From: JBNKVT01 sp050299335 | Lineage (GTDB): Bacteria > Pseudomonadota > Alphaproteobacteria > Rhodobacterales > Rhodobacteraceae | DNA: 64,000 bases | NCBI GenBank assembly: GCA_050299335.1 | Contig: JBNKVT010000034.1 | Coordinates: 62,001-126,000 of the forward strand | Direction of reading: 5' to 3' | In this document: positions 1 through 7,613 of the stretch, one piece after another | How positions within the stretch are numbered: the stretch's first letter is position 1 | Layout of the letters: every line of letters begins with the position of its first letter | Translations under genes and position numbers: made by a program | Notes under the pieces: model-generated | Seen by the model: the letters and a program-made list of their open reading frames with translations, nothing else | The model's database searches: none | Told to the model about the DNA's origin: nothing

Positions 1-1
1 G

Positions 2-703
2 CATGGCTGCATTGCGGCGGCGCTGAATGCCGATGCCGGAATCGAGGCTGCGACGGCGACGCTGCAGGAACCCGAGCACGGGCTGACCGAAGCGCGGCTT
101 GATGCGACGGACGTGCTGCTCTGGTGGGGCCATGCCGCCCATGGCGATGTTGCCGATGCCATCGTCGAGCGGGTGGCCGAACGGGTCTGGACCGGGATGG
201 GGCTGATCGTGCTGCATTCGGGACATTTCTCGAAGATCTTCAAGCGGTTGATGGGGACACCCTGCAACCTCTCGTGGCGCGAGGCCGGCGAGCGGGAGCG
301 GCTCTGGGTCACCGCCCCGCGCCATCCGATCGCCGCCGGTCTGCCCGCCTCGTTCGAGCTGGAATACGAGGAAATGTACGGCGAACCCTTCGGCATCCCC
401 GAACCACTAGAGACGGTGTTCATCTCGTGGTTCCAGGGCGGCGAGGTGTTCCGCTCGGGCGTCACCTACCGGCGCGGGGCCGGGAATGTGTTCTATTTCC
501 GCCCGGGTCACGAGACCTACCCGACCTATCACGACGCCAATGTCCACAAGGTGCTGCAGAACGCCGTGAAATGGGCCCACAACCCGCTGCCCCGGATCGC
601 CGCCCCCACCGACGCGCCGAACGTGCCTGTCGACAAGGCGCCGGAGAAGATCGAGGAACGCGGGCCAAAGCTGCACGCCCATGGCGAGAAAGGCCTCCGA
701 TGA
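2..703 (+). CDS. ThuA-like domain protein, 5' end cut by window
   Basis: The reading frame is open from the first bases of the window (beginning His-Gly-Cys-Ile-Ala-Ala-Ala), so the true start lies upstream and at least 233 residues are visible. The sequence LLWWGHAAHGDV, the central HSGHFSKIFKRLMGT stretch and the late FYFRPGHETYP segment are those of the ThuA/trehalose-utilisation family, a glutamine-amidotransferase-like fold. Its stop overlaps the start of the following Gfo/Idh/MocA oxidoreductase by four bases (ATGA). In rhizobia ThuA and the oxidoreductase ThuB work together in oxidising disaccharides to 3-keto sugars; a similar sugar role here is inferred, and the substrate cannot be read from sequence. 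A GTG at 113 would remove conserved N-terminal sequence and is not the start. Confidence 0.85.
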   Translation, partial: HGCIAAALNADAGIEAATATLQEPEHGLTEARLDATDVLLWWGHAAHGDVADAIVERVAERVWTGMGLIVLHSGHFSKIFKRLMGTPCNLSWREAGERERLWVTAPRHPIAAGLPASFELEYEEMYGEPFGIPEPLETVFISWFQGGEVFRSGVTYRRGAGNVFYFRPGHETYPTYHDANVHKVLQNAVKWAHNPLPRIAAPTDAPNVPVDKAPEKIEERGPKLHAHGEKGLR

Positions 704-1746
704 TGCGTCTTCTAATCCTTGGTACCGGTGGCATGGCGCGGGCCCATGCCGAACATTTCGCCGCCATTGACCATGTGGAACTGATCGCCGGGGTCGATAC
801 CAATCCCGAACGGCTGGAGCATTTCGCCGACACGTTTGCCATCCCCCACCGCTTCCCGACCCTGTCGGACGCGCTGGCCTGGGGCGAATTCGACGCGGTC
901 GCCAATGTCACGCCTGACCCGGTTCACCACCCGACCACCCTGTCCTGTCTCGCCGCCGGCAAGCATGTCTTCTGCGAAAAGCCGCTGGCCCTGAACGCCG
1001 ATGACGCCTTCGAGATGGCGCAGGCCCAGGAAGAGGCCGGTCTCATCGGCATGGTCAACCTCACCTACCGCAATGTCTCCCCGATCCAGCAGGCCCGCCA
1101 GATGATCGCCGACGGGGCGCTCGGCACCATCCGCCATGTCGAGGCCTCCTACCTGCAATCCTGGCTCACCCAGCCCGCCTGGGGCCAGTGGGACCACGAG
1201 GACAAATGGCTCTGGCGCCTCTCGACCGCCCACGGTTCGCACGGTGTCCTCGGCGATATCGGCATCCATATCGTCGATTTCGCCTCCTTCGGGACCGGCC
1301 TCGATTTCGCGTCTGTCACCTGCAAGCTGCAGACCTTCCACAAGGCCCCGGGCGACCGCATCGGCGACTATGTCCTCGACGCCAATGACAGTTTCACCAT
1401 GCAGGCCGAGTTCTCCAGCGGCGCCATCGGCGTCCTCCACGCCAGCCGCTGGGCCTCGGGCCACCTGAACGACCTGACCTTGCGCGCCTACGGCGAGAAA
1501 GGCGGCCTCGAGGTCGGCATCAAGGGGCCGAAGAGCTGGCTGAGGGCCTCCATCGGCGAGGACATGCTGAAGGGCGAGTGGACCGAGATCTCCTGTCCTT
1601 CAACCCCGACCAACTACGAAAAATTCGCCGCCGCCGTCAGAACCAGCGCCCAGGACGAGCCAAGTTTCCGCCGCGCCGCCGACATGCAGAAAGTCCTCGA
1701 CGCCGCCCTCGCCTCCGACAAGGAAGGCCAGCCGGTCAGGCTCTGA
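700..1746 (+). CDS. Gfo/Idh/MocA family oxidoreductase (ThuB-like)
   Basis: A 348-residue NAD(P)-dependent oxidoreductase. The N-terminus MMRLLILGTGGMARAH holds the Rossmann GxGxxA loop. The family EKP motif appears as CEKPLAL near residue 93. A C-terminal alpha/beta domain includes GDIGIHIVDF, matching the GxxxDxGxHxxD region with the catalytic aspartate and histidine. Length is normal for the family. Two consecutive ATG codons (700 and 703) could serve as start; 700 gives an ATGA overlap with the upstream ThuA-like gene, so the two are probably translationally coupled. Inferred role: oxidation of a sugar or polyol, possibly to a 3-keto form, in the cytoplasm. The substrate is unknown. Confidence 0.88.
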   Translation: MMRLLILGTGGMARAHAEHFAAIDHVELIAGVDTNPERLEHFADTFAIPHRFPTLSDALAWGEFDAVANVTPDPVHHPTTLSCLAAGKHVFCEKPLALNADDAFEMAQAQEEAGLIGMVNLTYRNVSPIQQARQMIADGALGTIRHVEASYLQSWLTQPAWGQWDHEDKWLWRLSTAHGSHGVLGDIGIHIVDFASFGTGLDFASVTCKLQTFHKAPGDRIGDYVLDANDSFTMQAEFSSGAIGVLHASRWASGHLNDLTLRAYGEKGGLEVGIKGPKSWLRASIGEDMLKGEWTEISCPSTPTNYEKFAAAVRTSAQDEPSFRRAADMQKVLDAALASDKEGQPVRL

Positions 1747-1751
1747 CGCTG

Positions 1752-1830
1752 TTCCTCCTTCGAGGAAATACTCCAGGGGGGTGCGGGGGGACAGCGTCCC
1801 CCCGCGTGTCGCCCCGCGCCAGCGGGGCGA
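1752..1830. repeat. Array of three adjacent hairpins after the oxidoreductase
   Basis: Three perfect inverted repeats lie in 79 bases: TTCCTC/GAGGAA (1752-1767), GCGGGGGGAC/GTCCCCCCGC with a 3-base loop (1783-1805), and TCGCCCCGC/GCGGGGCGA with a 4-base loop (1809-1830). The array sits between two convergent genes and could terminate transcription in both directions, although no T-run follows. Its stacked form also suggests a dispersed intergenic repeat. Confidence 0.6.
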
Positions 1831-1841
1831 AACCCCTCATT

Positions 1842-2255
1842 TCAGGGCTGCATCAGCGGATCCGGCATCTCCACCGGCCCGCCCTCGCGGCTCCAGAGGC
1901 TGAACCCCTCCTTCAGATGCGCCGCGTTCTGAAACCCCATATCGTCCAGCGTCGCCACCGTGATCGCCGAGCGCCAGCCCGAGGCGCAATAAAACAGATA
2001 TTTCGCGTCGCGCCCGAAAATCTCCTTGTAATAGGGGCTCTCGGGGTCGACCCAGAATTCCAGCATGCCGCGCGGGCAATGGACCGAGCCGGGGATGAAT
2101 CCGACCCGCGACCGTTCGCGGATGTCGCGGATATCGACAAAGACCACGTCCTCGCGGTCCTGCATCCCCAGCGCCTCGGCGACCGGAATCTCCTCGATCC
2201 GGGCGCGGGCGTCTTCGACCATCTTGGCGGAACTGATTTTCAACGGTCCGGGCAT
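1842..2255 (-). CDS. Rhodanese-like domain protein
   Basis: A single-domain rhodanese of 137 residues. The active-site loop is CASGWRSA with the nucleophilic cysteine at residue 90, and the N-terminal VVFVDIRDIRERSRVGFIPGSVHCPRG is the usual DxR...G.I.GA..P region. The insertion between them (FWVDPESPYYKEIF) is typical of a bacterial subgroup of single-domain rhodaneses. It would transfer a sulfane sulfur through a persulfide in the cytoplasm; acceptor unknown. The gene converges on the oxidoreductase and lies 65 bases beyond the start-distal end of the MFS gene, on the same strand. Confidence 0.85.
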   Translation of the reverse strand: MPGPLKISSAKMVEDARARIEEIPVAEALGMQDREDVVFVDIRDIRERSRVGFIPGSVHCPRGMLEFWVDPESPYYKEIFGRDAKYLFYCASGWRSAITVATLDDMGFQNAAHLKEGFSLWSREGGPVEMPDPLMQP

Positions 2256-2320
2256 CGCACTCTACCATATGGCTAAGAAAGGCGGGTATTGATGCCACGC
2301 CAGCGCCCCCGGCACAATGC

Positions 2321-3535
2321 CTAGCTGCGGTAAAGCCGCCCGCGTTCGGTCACCAGCAGCACCACCATGGTGAACGCCCCCGAAACCACGAAGCCGGTGG
2401 CCAGCGGCACGGTCGTGCCGTCAAAGCTCTGACCAACGAAAAACCCATAGACCGCTCCGATCAGGATCGTCGCCCCGCCATTGACCGACGAGGCGATCCC
2501 GGCGACATGGCCCTGCGGCTCCATGGCCAGCGCGCCGAAATTGGCAAAAACCAGCCCCACAAGCAGCATCATCGCCATCATCATCGGCAACATGATCCAG
2601 CCGGTCATCGCCCCCGAGACCGACACTGCCAGCATGACCAGCGCCAGAACCAGAAACCCGGTCGAGGCGACATGCGACAGAAAGCGCATCCCGAACCGTT
2701 CGACCAGCCGCGAATTGACGAAGGAGGACAGCGACATCGAGGTGGCGGTCGCCGCGAACACCGCCGGGAACCAGACGCCGAAGCCCAGCACATCGACGAA
2801 AATCTGCTGTGACGAGTTCAGGAACCCGAAGAGCGAGCCGAAGAACGTCCCCCCAGCCAGCGAATAGCCAATGGTCTGGCGCGAGCCGAAGACCGATCCC
2901 AGCCCCTCCTTCACCTCGCGGTAGCGGATGGCGCGGCGGTTTTCCGGGGGCAGCGTTTCGGGCAGGCGGGTGAAGCAGATGAACAGAAGGATAGTGCCGT
3001 AGACCAGCAGGAAGCCGAAGATCGTGTGCCAGTCGGCGACGAACAGCACCAGCTGGCCCACCGTGGGGGCGATCACCGGCACGATCATGAACAGCGACAT
3101 GGTCAGCGACATCACCCGCGCCATGGTCCGCCCCTCGTAACAGTCCCTGACCACCGCCCTTGAGACCACGCCGGGGGCCGAGGAACAGACCCCTTGAATG
3201 AACCGCGCCGCCAGCAGCGTGCCATAGGTCGGGGCCAGGATGCAGACCAGCGCGGTGGCCACATAGCCAACCAGCCCGGCGATCAGCACCGGTTTGCGCC
3301 CGTAGCGGTCCGAGATCACCCCCATGAAGAAATGCCCGATCCCGAAGCCGATCAGGTAGGACGAGATCACCGCCTGCGCCAGGTTGGCATCCTCCATGTC
3401 ATAGGAGGCGGCGATATTGGGCAGGCCGGGCAGCATGATGTCGATGGCAAAGGCGTTCATCCCCACAAGCCCCGCCTGCAGGGCGACAAAAGCGCCGAAT
3501 CCGAGCGGAGCGTGCCGCGGCGAGGCCTGGGTCAT
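2321..3535 (-). CDS. Bcr/CflA-type MFS drug exporter
   Basis: A 404-residue major facilitator protein with about twelve hydrophobic segments. MFS motif A is visible after TM2 as GVISDRYGRKPVL, and the TM4-TM5 region (RFIQGVCSSAPGVVSRAVVRDCYEGRTMARVMS) matches the Bcr/CflA subgroup of proton-driven drug antiporters, including the RDxxEG element. Length and the unstructured N-terminus are normal. The gene is followed on the same strand by the rhodanese gene, but a functional link is not apparent. Substrate cannot be predicted; bicyclomycin or sulfonamide export is only the family precedent. Confidence 0.88.
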   Translation of the reverse strand: MTQASPRHAPLGFGAFVALQAGLVGMNAFAIDIMLPGLPNIAASYDMEDANLAQAVISSYLIGFGIGHFFMGVISDRYGRKPVLIAGLVGYVATALVCILAPTYGTLLAARFIQGVCSSAPGVVSRAVVRDCYEGRTMARVMSLTMSLFMIVPVIAPTVGQLVLFVADWHTIFGFLLVYGTILLFICFTRLPETLPPENRRAIRYREVKEGLGSVFGSRQTIGYSLAGGTFFGSLFGFLNSSQQIFVDVLGFGVWFPAVFAATATSMSLSSFVNSRLVERFGMRFLSHVASTGFLVLALVMLAVSVSGAMTGWIMLPMMMAMMLLVGLVFANFGALAMEPQGHVAGIASSVNGGATILIGAVYGFFVGQSFDGTTVPLATGFVVSGAFTMVVLLVTERGRLYRS

Positions 3536-4335
3536 GTACGATGTCCTTTGCTCCGGTCCCGAAAAGGGGACGGGTTGCCAACCGGTTACCCAAATCGCCC
3601 CGGAAGGGCCAGAGGCGAATGCCCTAATGTCTCAATTTGTGAGAATGTTATGCGGATTTCTATGCGACTGTTTCGCTTTCCCCCGGTATGGCATTTGCAT
3701 ATTCGGCCGAACTATACGCAAAACGGTTTTGGGAATACCAACTCGTCATTTGAACCAACCGCTTATAGCATTTTGCGCCAAATCGAATTCATTCCAAACC
3801 GCGAACGCATTTGCTACGCAAACGCTGTCTCGCGGATCGGAATGAATAAGTGAATCCGGTCTGGCGCAAAGCGCTCTAATCTGGCCCAAGCGCGCAATCT
3901 CGCCTTCACCATTCCTCCCCGCTCAGAGCTTGCACGGTGCGACCAGCACCGGGCAAAGCCGTTCGGCAGGCTTACGCCGCGCCACTGGCGCGACGGTCCT
4001 GCCTCACCACCCCGGGGACGGGCGCATTGCTGAGAGAGGGACAAGGCGGGCCGCTCGGAAGTGACTGAGCCATAAAGGGACATGGCAGAGAGGTCCGTGT
4101 CGCGCCCATCCTGGGCCGGGCTTCGCCCTTATCGCGAAGCACAGGCAGTGTGATCACGGTATCTGAAATCTACGTGCTCAGGATGCGATCAGGGAGCGTA
4201 GTCTCAATGCAGAAGTTTAAAGGAATTCATGTGCAATAGCCCTGCTCTCCCCTGAGAGGAGGTTAGGGGAAGGTTTCCCAAAGCGTTTGAACCACGGCGT
4301 TGGCTCACCGTGTCGCTGGCACACCTGCCCGTCCC
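3536..4335. other. 800-base stretch without a convincing gene
   Basis: No open frame here has coding character: short frames of 60-140 codons exist on both strands but carry no recognisable motif and overlap each other. The stretch holds the promoter side of the MFS gene (about 3536-3700, relatively AT-rich), one copy of palindromic repeat family 1 (3765-3879), and GC-rich sequence with short inverted segments between 3990 and 4280. It could be decayed DNA, but nothing identifies the ancestor. Confidence 0.6.
3765..3879 (-). repeat. Palindromic repeat family 1, copy A
   Basis: A 115-base element whose reverse complement matches 21666-21780 at 112 of 115 positions by hand alignment. The ends are imperfect inverted repeats (TATAGCATTTTGCGCC against TAGAGCGCTTTGCGCC read from the other end, 13 of 16 matching). 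Inner arms around GAATTCATTCC/GGAATGAATAAGTGAATC and CGCGAACGCATTTGC/GCAAACGCTGTCTCGCG let almost the whole element fold into one long hairpin. There is no coding sequence inside. Confidence 0.85.
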
Positions 4336-5778
4336 CTACCCATGCAAGGCCGGATAAAGCGCCCGGAACCGCGCCAGCCTTTCCGCATAGGCCTCGGCTT
4401 TGCCACGATCCGGGGCAAAACTGCGCTCGGTCGCCGGCGGCGTGCAGGTGGCGGCCGGATCGGCCCCCGCCGCACACATGCCCAGCCGCGCCGCGCCGAA
4501 GGCAGCGCCGAAATCGCCCTTTTCCGGGATCGCCAGGGTCAGCCCGGTGATATCGGCGATCATCTGCACCCAATAGGCCGAGTTGGCCCCGCCGCCGATG
4601 GCGAAGACCTCGTCGCATTCGGTCCCCGCCGCCTTCAGCGCATCAAGACAGTCGGCAAAGGCAAAGCCGACACCTTCCATGACGGCGCGGGCGAGGTCGC
4701 CGACCTCGGTGCTTTGCGACAGACCGGCAAAGGCGCCGCGGGCGGCGGCGTTGTTATGGGGCGTGCGCTCGCCCGAGAGATAGGGCAGGAACGCAACATC
4801 GCTCTCCGACGGGGTCGCGGCGGCGGCGGACAACTCGGCCGGGGTCTTGCCAGTCATCCGCGACAGCCAGTTCAGGCTGTCGGTCGCCGACAGGATCACC
4901 CCCATCTGGTGCCAGGTATCGGGCACGGCATGGCAGAAGGCGTGGACGGCATTGTCGGTATTGGGCGCGAAGCGGTCGGTCGAGACGAAAAGCACCCCCG
5001 AGGTGCCGAGCGACAGGAACCCGGCCCCGGGCCGGATCGCCCCGACCCCGCAGGCCGAGGCGGCATTGTCGCCGCCGCCCCCGGCCACCACCGGCGGCGC
5101 GGACATTCCCCAGCGGGCGGCCAGATCGGGCTTCAGCGCCCCCGACGCCGCCGAGCCTTCGACAAGCGCGGGCATCTGGCCCTCGGTCAGACCGGTGGCC
5201 TCCAGCAGCGCCGGCGACCAGCGCCGCGCGGCGACATCCATCCACAGGGTCCCGGCGCTGTCGGACATGTCCGAGGCATAGTCACCGGTCAGCAACAGCC
5301 GGATATAGTCCTTCGGCAACAGCACCTTGGCGACCCGCTCGAACACGTCCGGCTCGTGGGTTCGCACCCATTCCAGCTTCGGCGCGGTAAAGCCCGGCAT
5401 GACGATATTGCCGCCGATGCCGCGGAAGTCCGCCCGCCCCTCCAGAGCTTCGCATTCCGCCGCCGAGCGGCCATCGTTCCACAGGATGCATGGACGCAGA
5501 ACGGCGTCATCGGCACCAAGCAGCGTTGCCCCGTGCATTTGACCCGACAGGCCGATCCCGGCGACACCGGCCATCTCGGTGGCGTGGCCCGCGGCAAGTT
5601 CGTCGAGTGTCGCCTGCACGGCGGCCCACCAATGGGCCGGATCCTGCTCGGACCAGCCGGGATGCGGGCGCGAGACATCGAGCGGGGCGTGGGCCTCGGC
5701 GATGGGGCGCTGAGTCTCGTCTATCAGGAGGCTCTTGACCCCCGATGTACCGATATCGATCCCGATGAATGTAGCCAT
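4336..5778 (-). CDS. xylB: Xylulokinase
   Basis: A 480-residue FGGY-family carbohydrate kinase. The N-terminal phosphate-binding loop is FIGIDIGTSGVKSLL, followed by IGLSGQMHGATLL, which is diagnostic for xylulokinase rather than glycerol or ribulose kinase. The second domain has the ATP-site GGGGDNAASACGVG (catalytic aspartate of GDN) and FAIGGGANSAYWVQMIADI. The enzyme phosphorylates D-xylulose to xylulose 5-phosphate for the pentose phosphate pathway. A good ribosome binding site (GGAGGAG) precedes the start. No xylose isomerase or polyol transporter is next to it in this window, so the sugar source (xylose, xylitol or arabitol) is not indicated. Confidence 0.92.
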   Translation of the reverse strand: MATFIGIDIGTSGVKSLLIDETQRPIAEAHAPLDVSRPHPGWSEQDPAHWWAAVQATLDELAAGHATEMAGVAGIGLSGQMHGATLLGADDAVLRPCILWNDGRSAAECEALEGRADFRGIGGNIVMPGFTAPKLEWVRTHEPDVFERVAKVLLPKDYIRLLLTGDYASDMSDSAGTLWMDVAARRWSPALLEATGLTEGQMPALVEGSAASGALKPDLAARWGMSAPPVVAGGGGDNAASACGVGAIRPGAGFLSLGTSGVLFVSTDRFAPNTDNAVHAFCHAVPDTWHQMGVILSATDSLNWLSRMTGKTPAELSAAAATPSESDVAFLPYLSGERTPHNNAAARGAFAGLSQSTEVGDLARAVMEGVGFAFADCLDALKAAGTECDEVFAIGGGANSAYWVQMIADITGLTLAIPEKGDFGAAFGAARLGMCAAGADPAATCTPPATERSFAPDRGKAEAYAERLARFRALYPALHG

Positions 5779-5820
5779 GGATGTCTCCTCCCGTTTCGGG
5801 TCCGGACTCTACCCATGACG

Positions 5821-5860
5821 AGGCCGGGTGCAATCGCCTTTCAGCGCTTGCACCCGGCCT
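5821..5860. terminator. Strong 13-bp stem-loop between xylB and the lipoprotein gene
   Basis: Perfect inverted repeat AGGCCGGGTGCAA (5821-5833) and TTGCACCCGGCCT (5848-5860) with a 14-base loop. It lies 31 bases past the stop of the minus-strand lipoprotein gene and upstream of xylB, as expected for a terminator. No T-run follows on the minus strand, so termination is likely but unproven. Confidence 0.5.
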
Positions 5861-5890
5861 AGAGAATTCTCTGTCCGGAAAAACCCGGCG

Positions 5891-6184
5891 TCAGTCGAGA
5901 TAGACGGTCGTTCCGTCCTTGGCCGTGATCGTGCCCCCCGAGCCGCCGACACAGCGCGGTGTACCGTCACGGTTCAGGCGCGGGGTCATGTAACCCTCGA
6001 CACCGTCATCGATGAACCAGTGCTGACACCCGTCGGGGTCGACCCAGATATTCGCCCGGCCATCCACCAGTACACCCGCGTCAATGCCAGTATCGGTGAT
6101 AATCGCCTTGTCGCGGGACGACTCGGCGCATCCACCGAGCACCATCAGGCCCACAAGAAGTCCCGCAGTTCCATGCGCTCTCAT
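5891..6184 (-). CDS. Small hypothetical lipoprotein
   Basis: A 97-residue protein starting MRAHGTAGLLVGLMVLGGCAESS: a short basic n-region, a hydrophobic core and a lipobox LGGC with the acylated cysteine at residue 19. The mature part is polar and contains ANIWVDPDGCQHWFIDDGVEGYMTPRLNRDG. Probably anchored in the outer or inner membrane on the periplasmic side. No function recognised. It is divergent from the glutaryl-CoA dehydrogenase gene across a 241-base, relatively AT-rich region that must hold both promoters. Confidence 0.8.
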   Translation of the reverse strand: MRAHGTAGLLVGLMVLGGCAESSRDKAIITDTGIDAGVLVDGRANIWVDPDGCQHWFIDDGVEGYMTPRLNRDGTPRCVGGSGGTITAKDGTTVYLD

Positions 6185-6425
6185 TTCATAACCTCATACA
6201 ATCTGTTCGCCTGCCTCGGCGTTATTGCCACCCACGCGTTACCCAATTGGTAAACTAGGTGACATAAGCAGTTCAACAGCGCCAAAATGTGGCAAGCTCC
6301 ATAATTTTTTATTGTTGTTTGCGTGCATCGATAAAATTGGCTCTATTTCGTGTCGAAATGACGCATCTTTAGGCAGGTACCGCTCTGGTATCGGGTCAAA
6401 AAAGTCTGAAAATCGGAGTCGCCGC

Positions 6426-7613
6426 GTGCCGCACAGAACTTCCTTCGCTTGGGACGACCCGTTCCGCCTCGACAAGCAGCTGACCGATGAGGAGGCGATG
6501 ATCCGCGAGGCCGCACGCGCCTATGCGCAAGACAGGCTGCAGCCGCGGGTGATCACGGCGTTTCGCGACGAGGTCACCGATCCCGCGATCTTCCGCGAGA
6601 TGGGCGAGATGGGGTTGTTGGGGATCACCATTCCCGAATCCCACGGTGGTATCGGGGCCGGTTACGTCGCCTATGGGCTGGTGGCGCGGGAAGTGGAACG
6701 GGTGGATTCGGGGTACCGGTCGATGATGTCCGTCCAGTCTTCGCTGGTGATGCATCCGATCCATGCCTATGGGTCCGACGAGCAGCGGGCGCGGTATCTG
6801 CCGAAACTGGCGTCTGGCGATTGGATCGGCTGTTTCGGACTGACCGAACCCGATGCGGGCTCGGACCCCGGCGGGATGAAGACCAAGGCGGTGAAGGATG
6901 GCGACGGCTACCGGTTGAACGGCACCAAGACCTGGATCTCCAACGCGCCGATTGCCGATGTCTTCGTGGTCTGGGCCAAGTCCGATTCCCATGGCGGCGC
7001 GATAAGGGGGTTCGTGCTGGACAAAGGCACCAGGGGTCTGTCGGCGCCGAAGATCGAGGGCAAGCTGAGCCTTCGTGCCTCGGTCACCGGGCAGGTGGTG
7101 ATGGAGGATGTGGTCGTCGGCGAAGAGGCGCTCTTGCCCGGCGTCGAGGGGCTGAAGGGTCCGTTCGGCTGCCTGAACCGGGCACGCTACGGCATCTCCT
7201 GGGGGGCGATGGGGGCGGCGGAATTCTGCTGGCACGCCGCACGGCAATACGGGCTCGACCGGGTGCAATTCGGGCGGCCGCTGGCGCAGACGCAACTGTT
7301 TCAGAAGAAGCTCGCCGACATGCAGACGGAGATTGCCCTGGGGCTGCAGGCCTCGCTCAGGGTGGGCCGGCTGATGGACGAGGGGCAGCTGATGCCGGAG
7401 GCGATTTCATTGGTGAAGCGCAACAATTGCGGCAAGGCGCTGGATATCGCGCGGATGGCCCGCGACATGCATGGGGGCAACGGGATTTCGGAGGAATATC
7501 AGGTGATGCGCCACATGATGAACCTCGAGACGGTGAACACCTATGAGGGAGCGCATGACGTGCATGCGCTGATATTGGGCCGGGCGCAGACCGGGCTACA
7601 GGCGTTTTTCTGA
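6426..7613 (+). CDS. gcdH: Glutaryl-CoA dehydrogenase
   Basis: An acyl-CoA dehydrogenase of 395 residues from a GTG start at 6426, preceded by GGAG at 6416. An upstream ATG in frame would add about 67 non-conserved residues, so it is not used. The segment YRSMMSVQSSLVMHPI followed by GCFGLTEPDAGSDPGG is characteristic of glutaryl-CoA dehydrogenases, and the C-terminal VNTYEGAHDVHALILGRAQTG contains the catalytic-base glutamate. The enzyme oxidatively decarboxylates glutaryl-CoA to crotonyl-CoA with FAD, the late step of lysine, tryptophan and glutarate breakdown, passing electrons to ETF. Its stop overlaps the start of the next gene by one base, implying joint translation. Confidence 0.9.
   Translation: MPHRTSFAWDDPFRLDKQLTDEEAMIREAARAYAQDRLQPRVITAFRDEVTDPAIFREMGEMGLLGITIPESHGGIGAGYVAYGLVAREVERVDSGYRSMMSVQSSLVMHPIHAYGSDEQRARYLPKLASGDWIGCFGLTEPDAGSDPGGMKTKAVKDGDGYRLNGTKTWISNAPIADVFVVWAKSDSHGGAIRGFVLDKGTRGLSAPKIEGKLSLRASVTGQVVMEDVVVGEEALLPGVEGLKGPFGCLNRARYGISWGAMGAAEFCWHAARQYGLDRVQFGRPLAQTQLFQKKLADMQTEIALGLQASLRVGRLMDEGQLMPEAISLVKRNNCGKALDIARMARDMHGGNGISEEYQVMRHMMNLETVNTYEGAHDVHALILGRAQTGLQAFF

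Noticed and set aside
124..699. Long N-terminal extension of the Gfo/Idh/MocA frame
   Set aside because: The extension lies in another frame over the ThuA-like gene and is Arg-rich shadow sequence; the Rossmann motif begins at 700.
3721..3880. CRISPR-like repetition in palindromic regions
   Set aside because: There are no regularly spaced direct repeats with unique spacers; the structure is a single long palindrome with dispersed copies.
3814..4083. Short minus-strand frames in the gap between the MFS and xylB genes
   Set aside because: Part runs through the palindromic repeat, no domain is recognisable and alternative frames are equally open.
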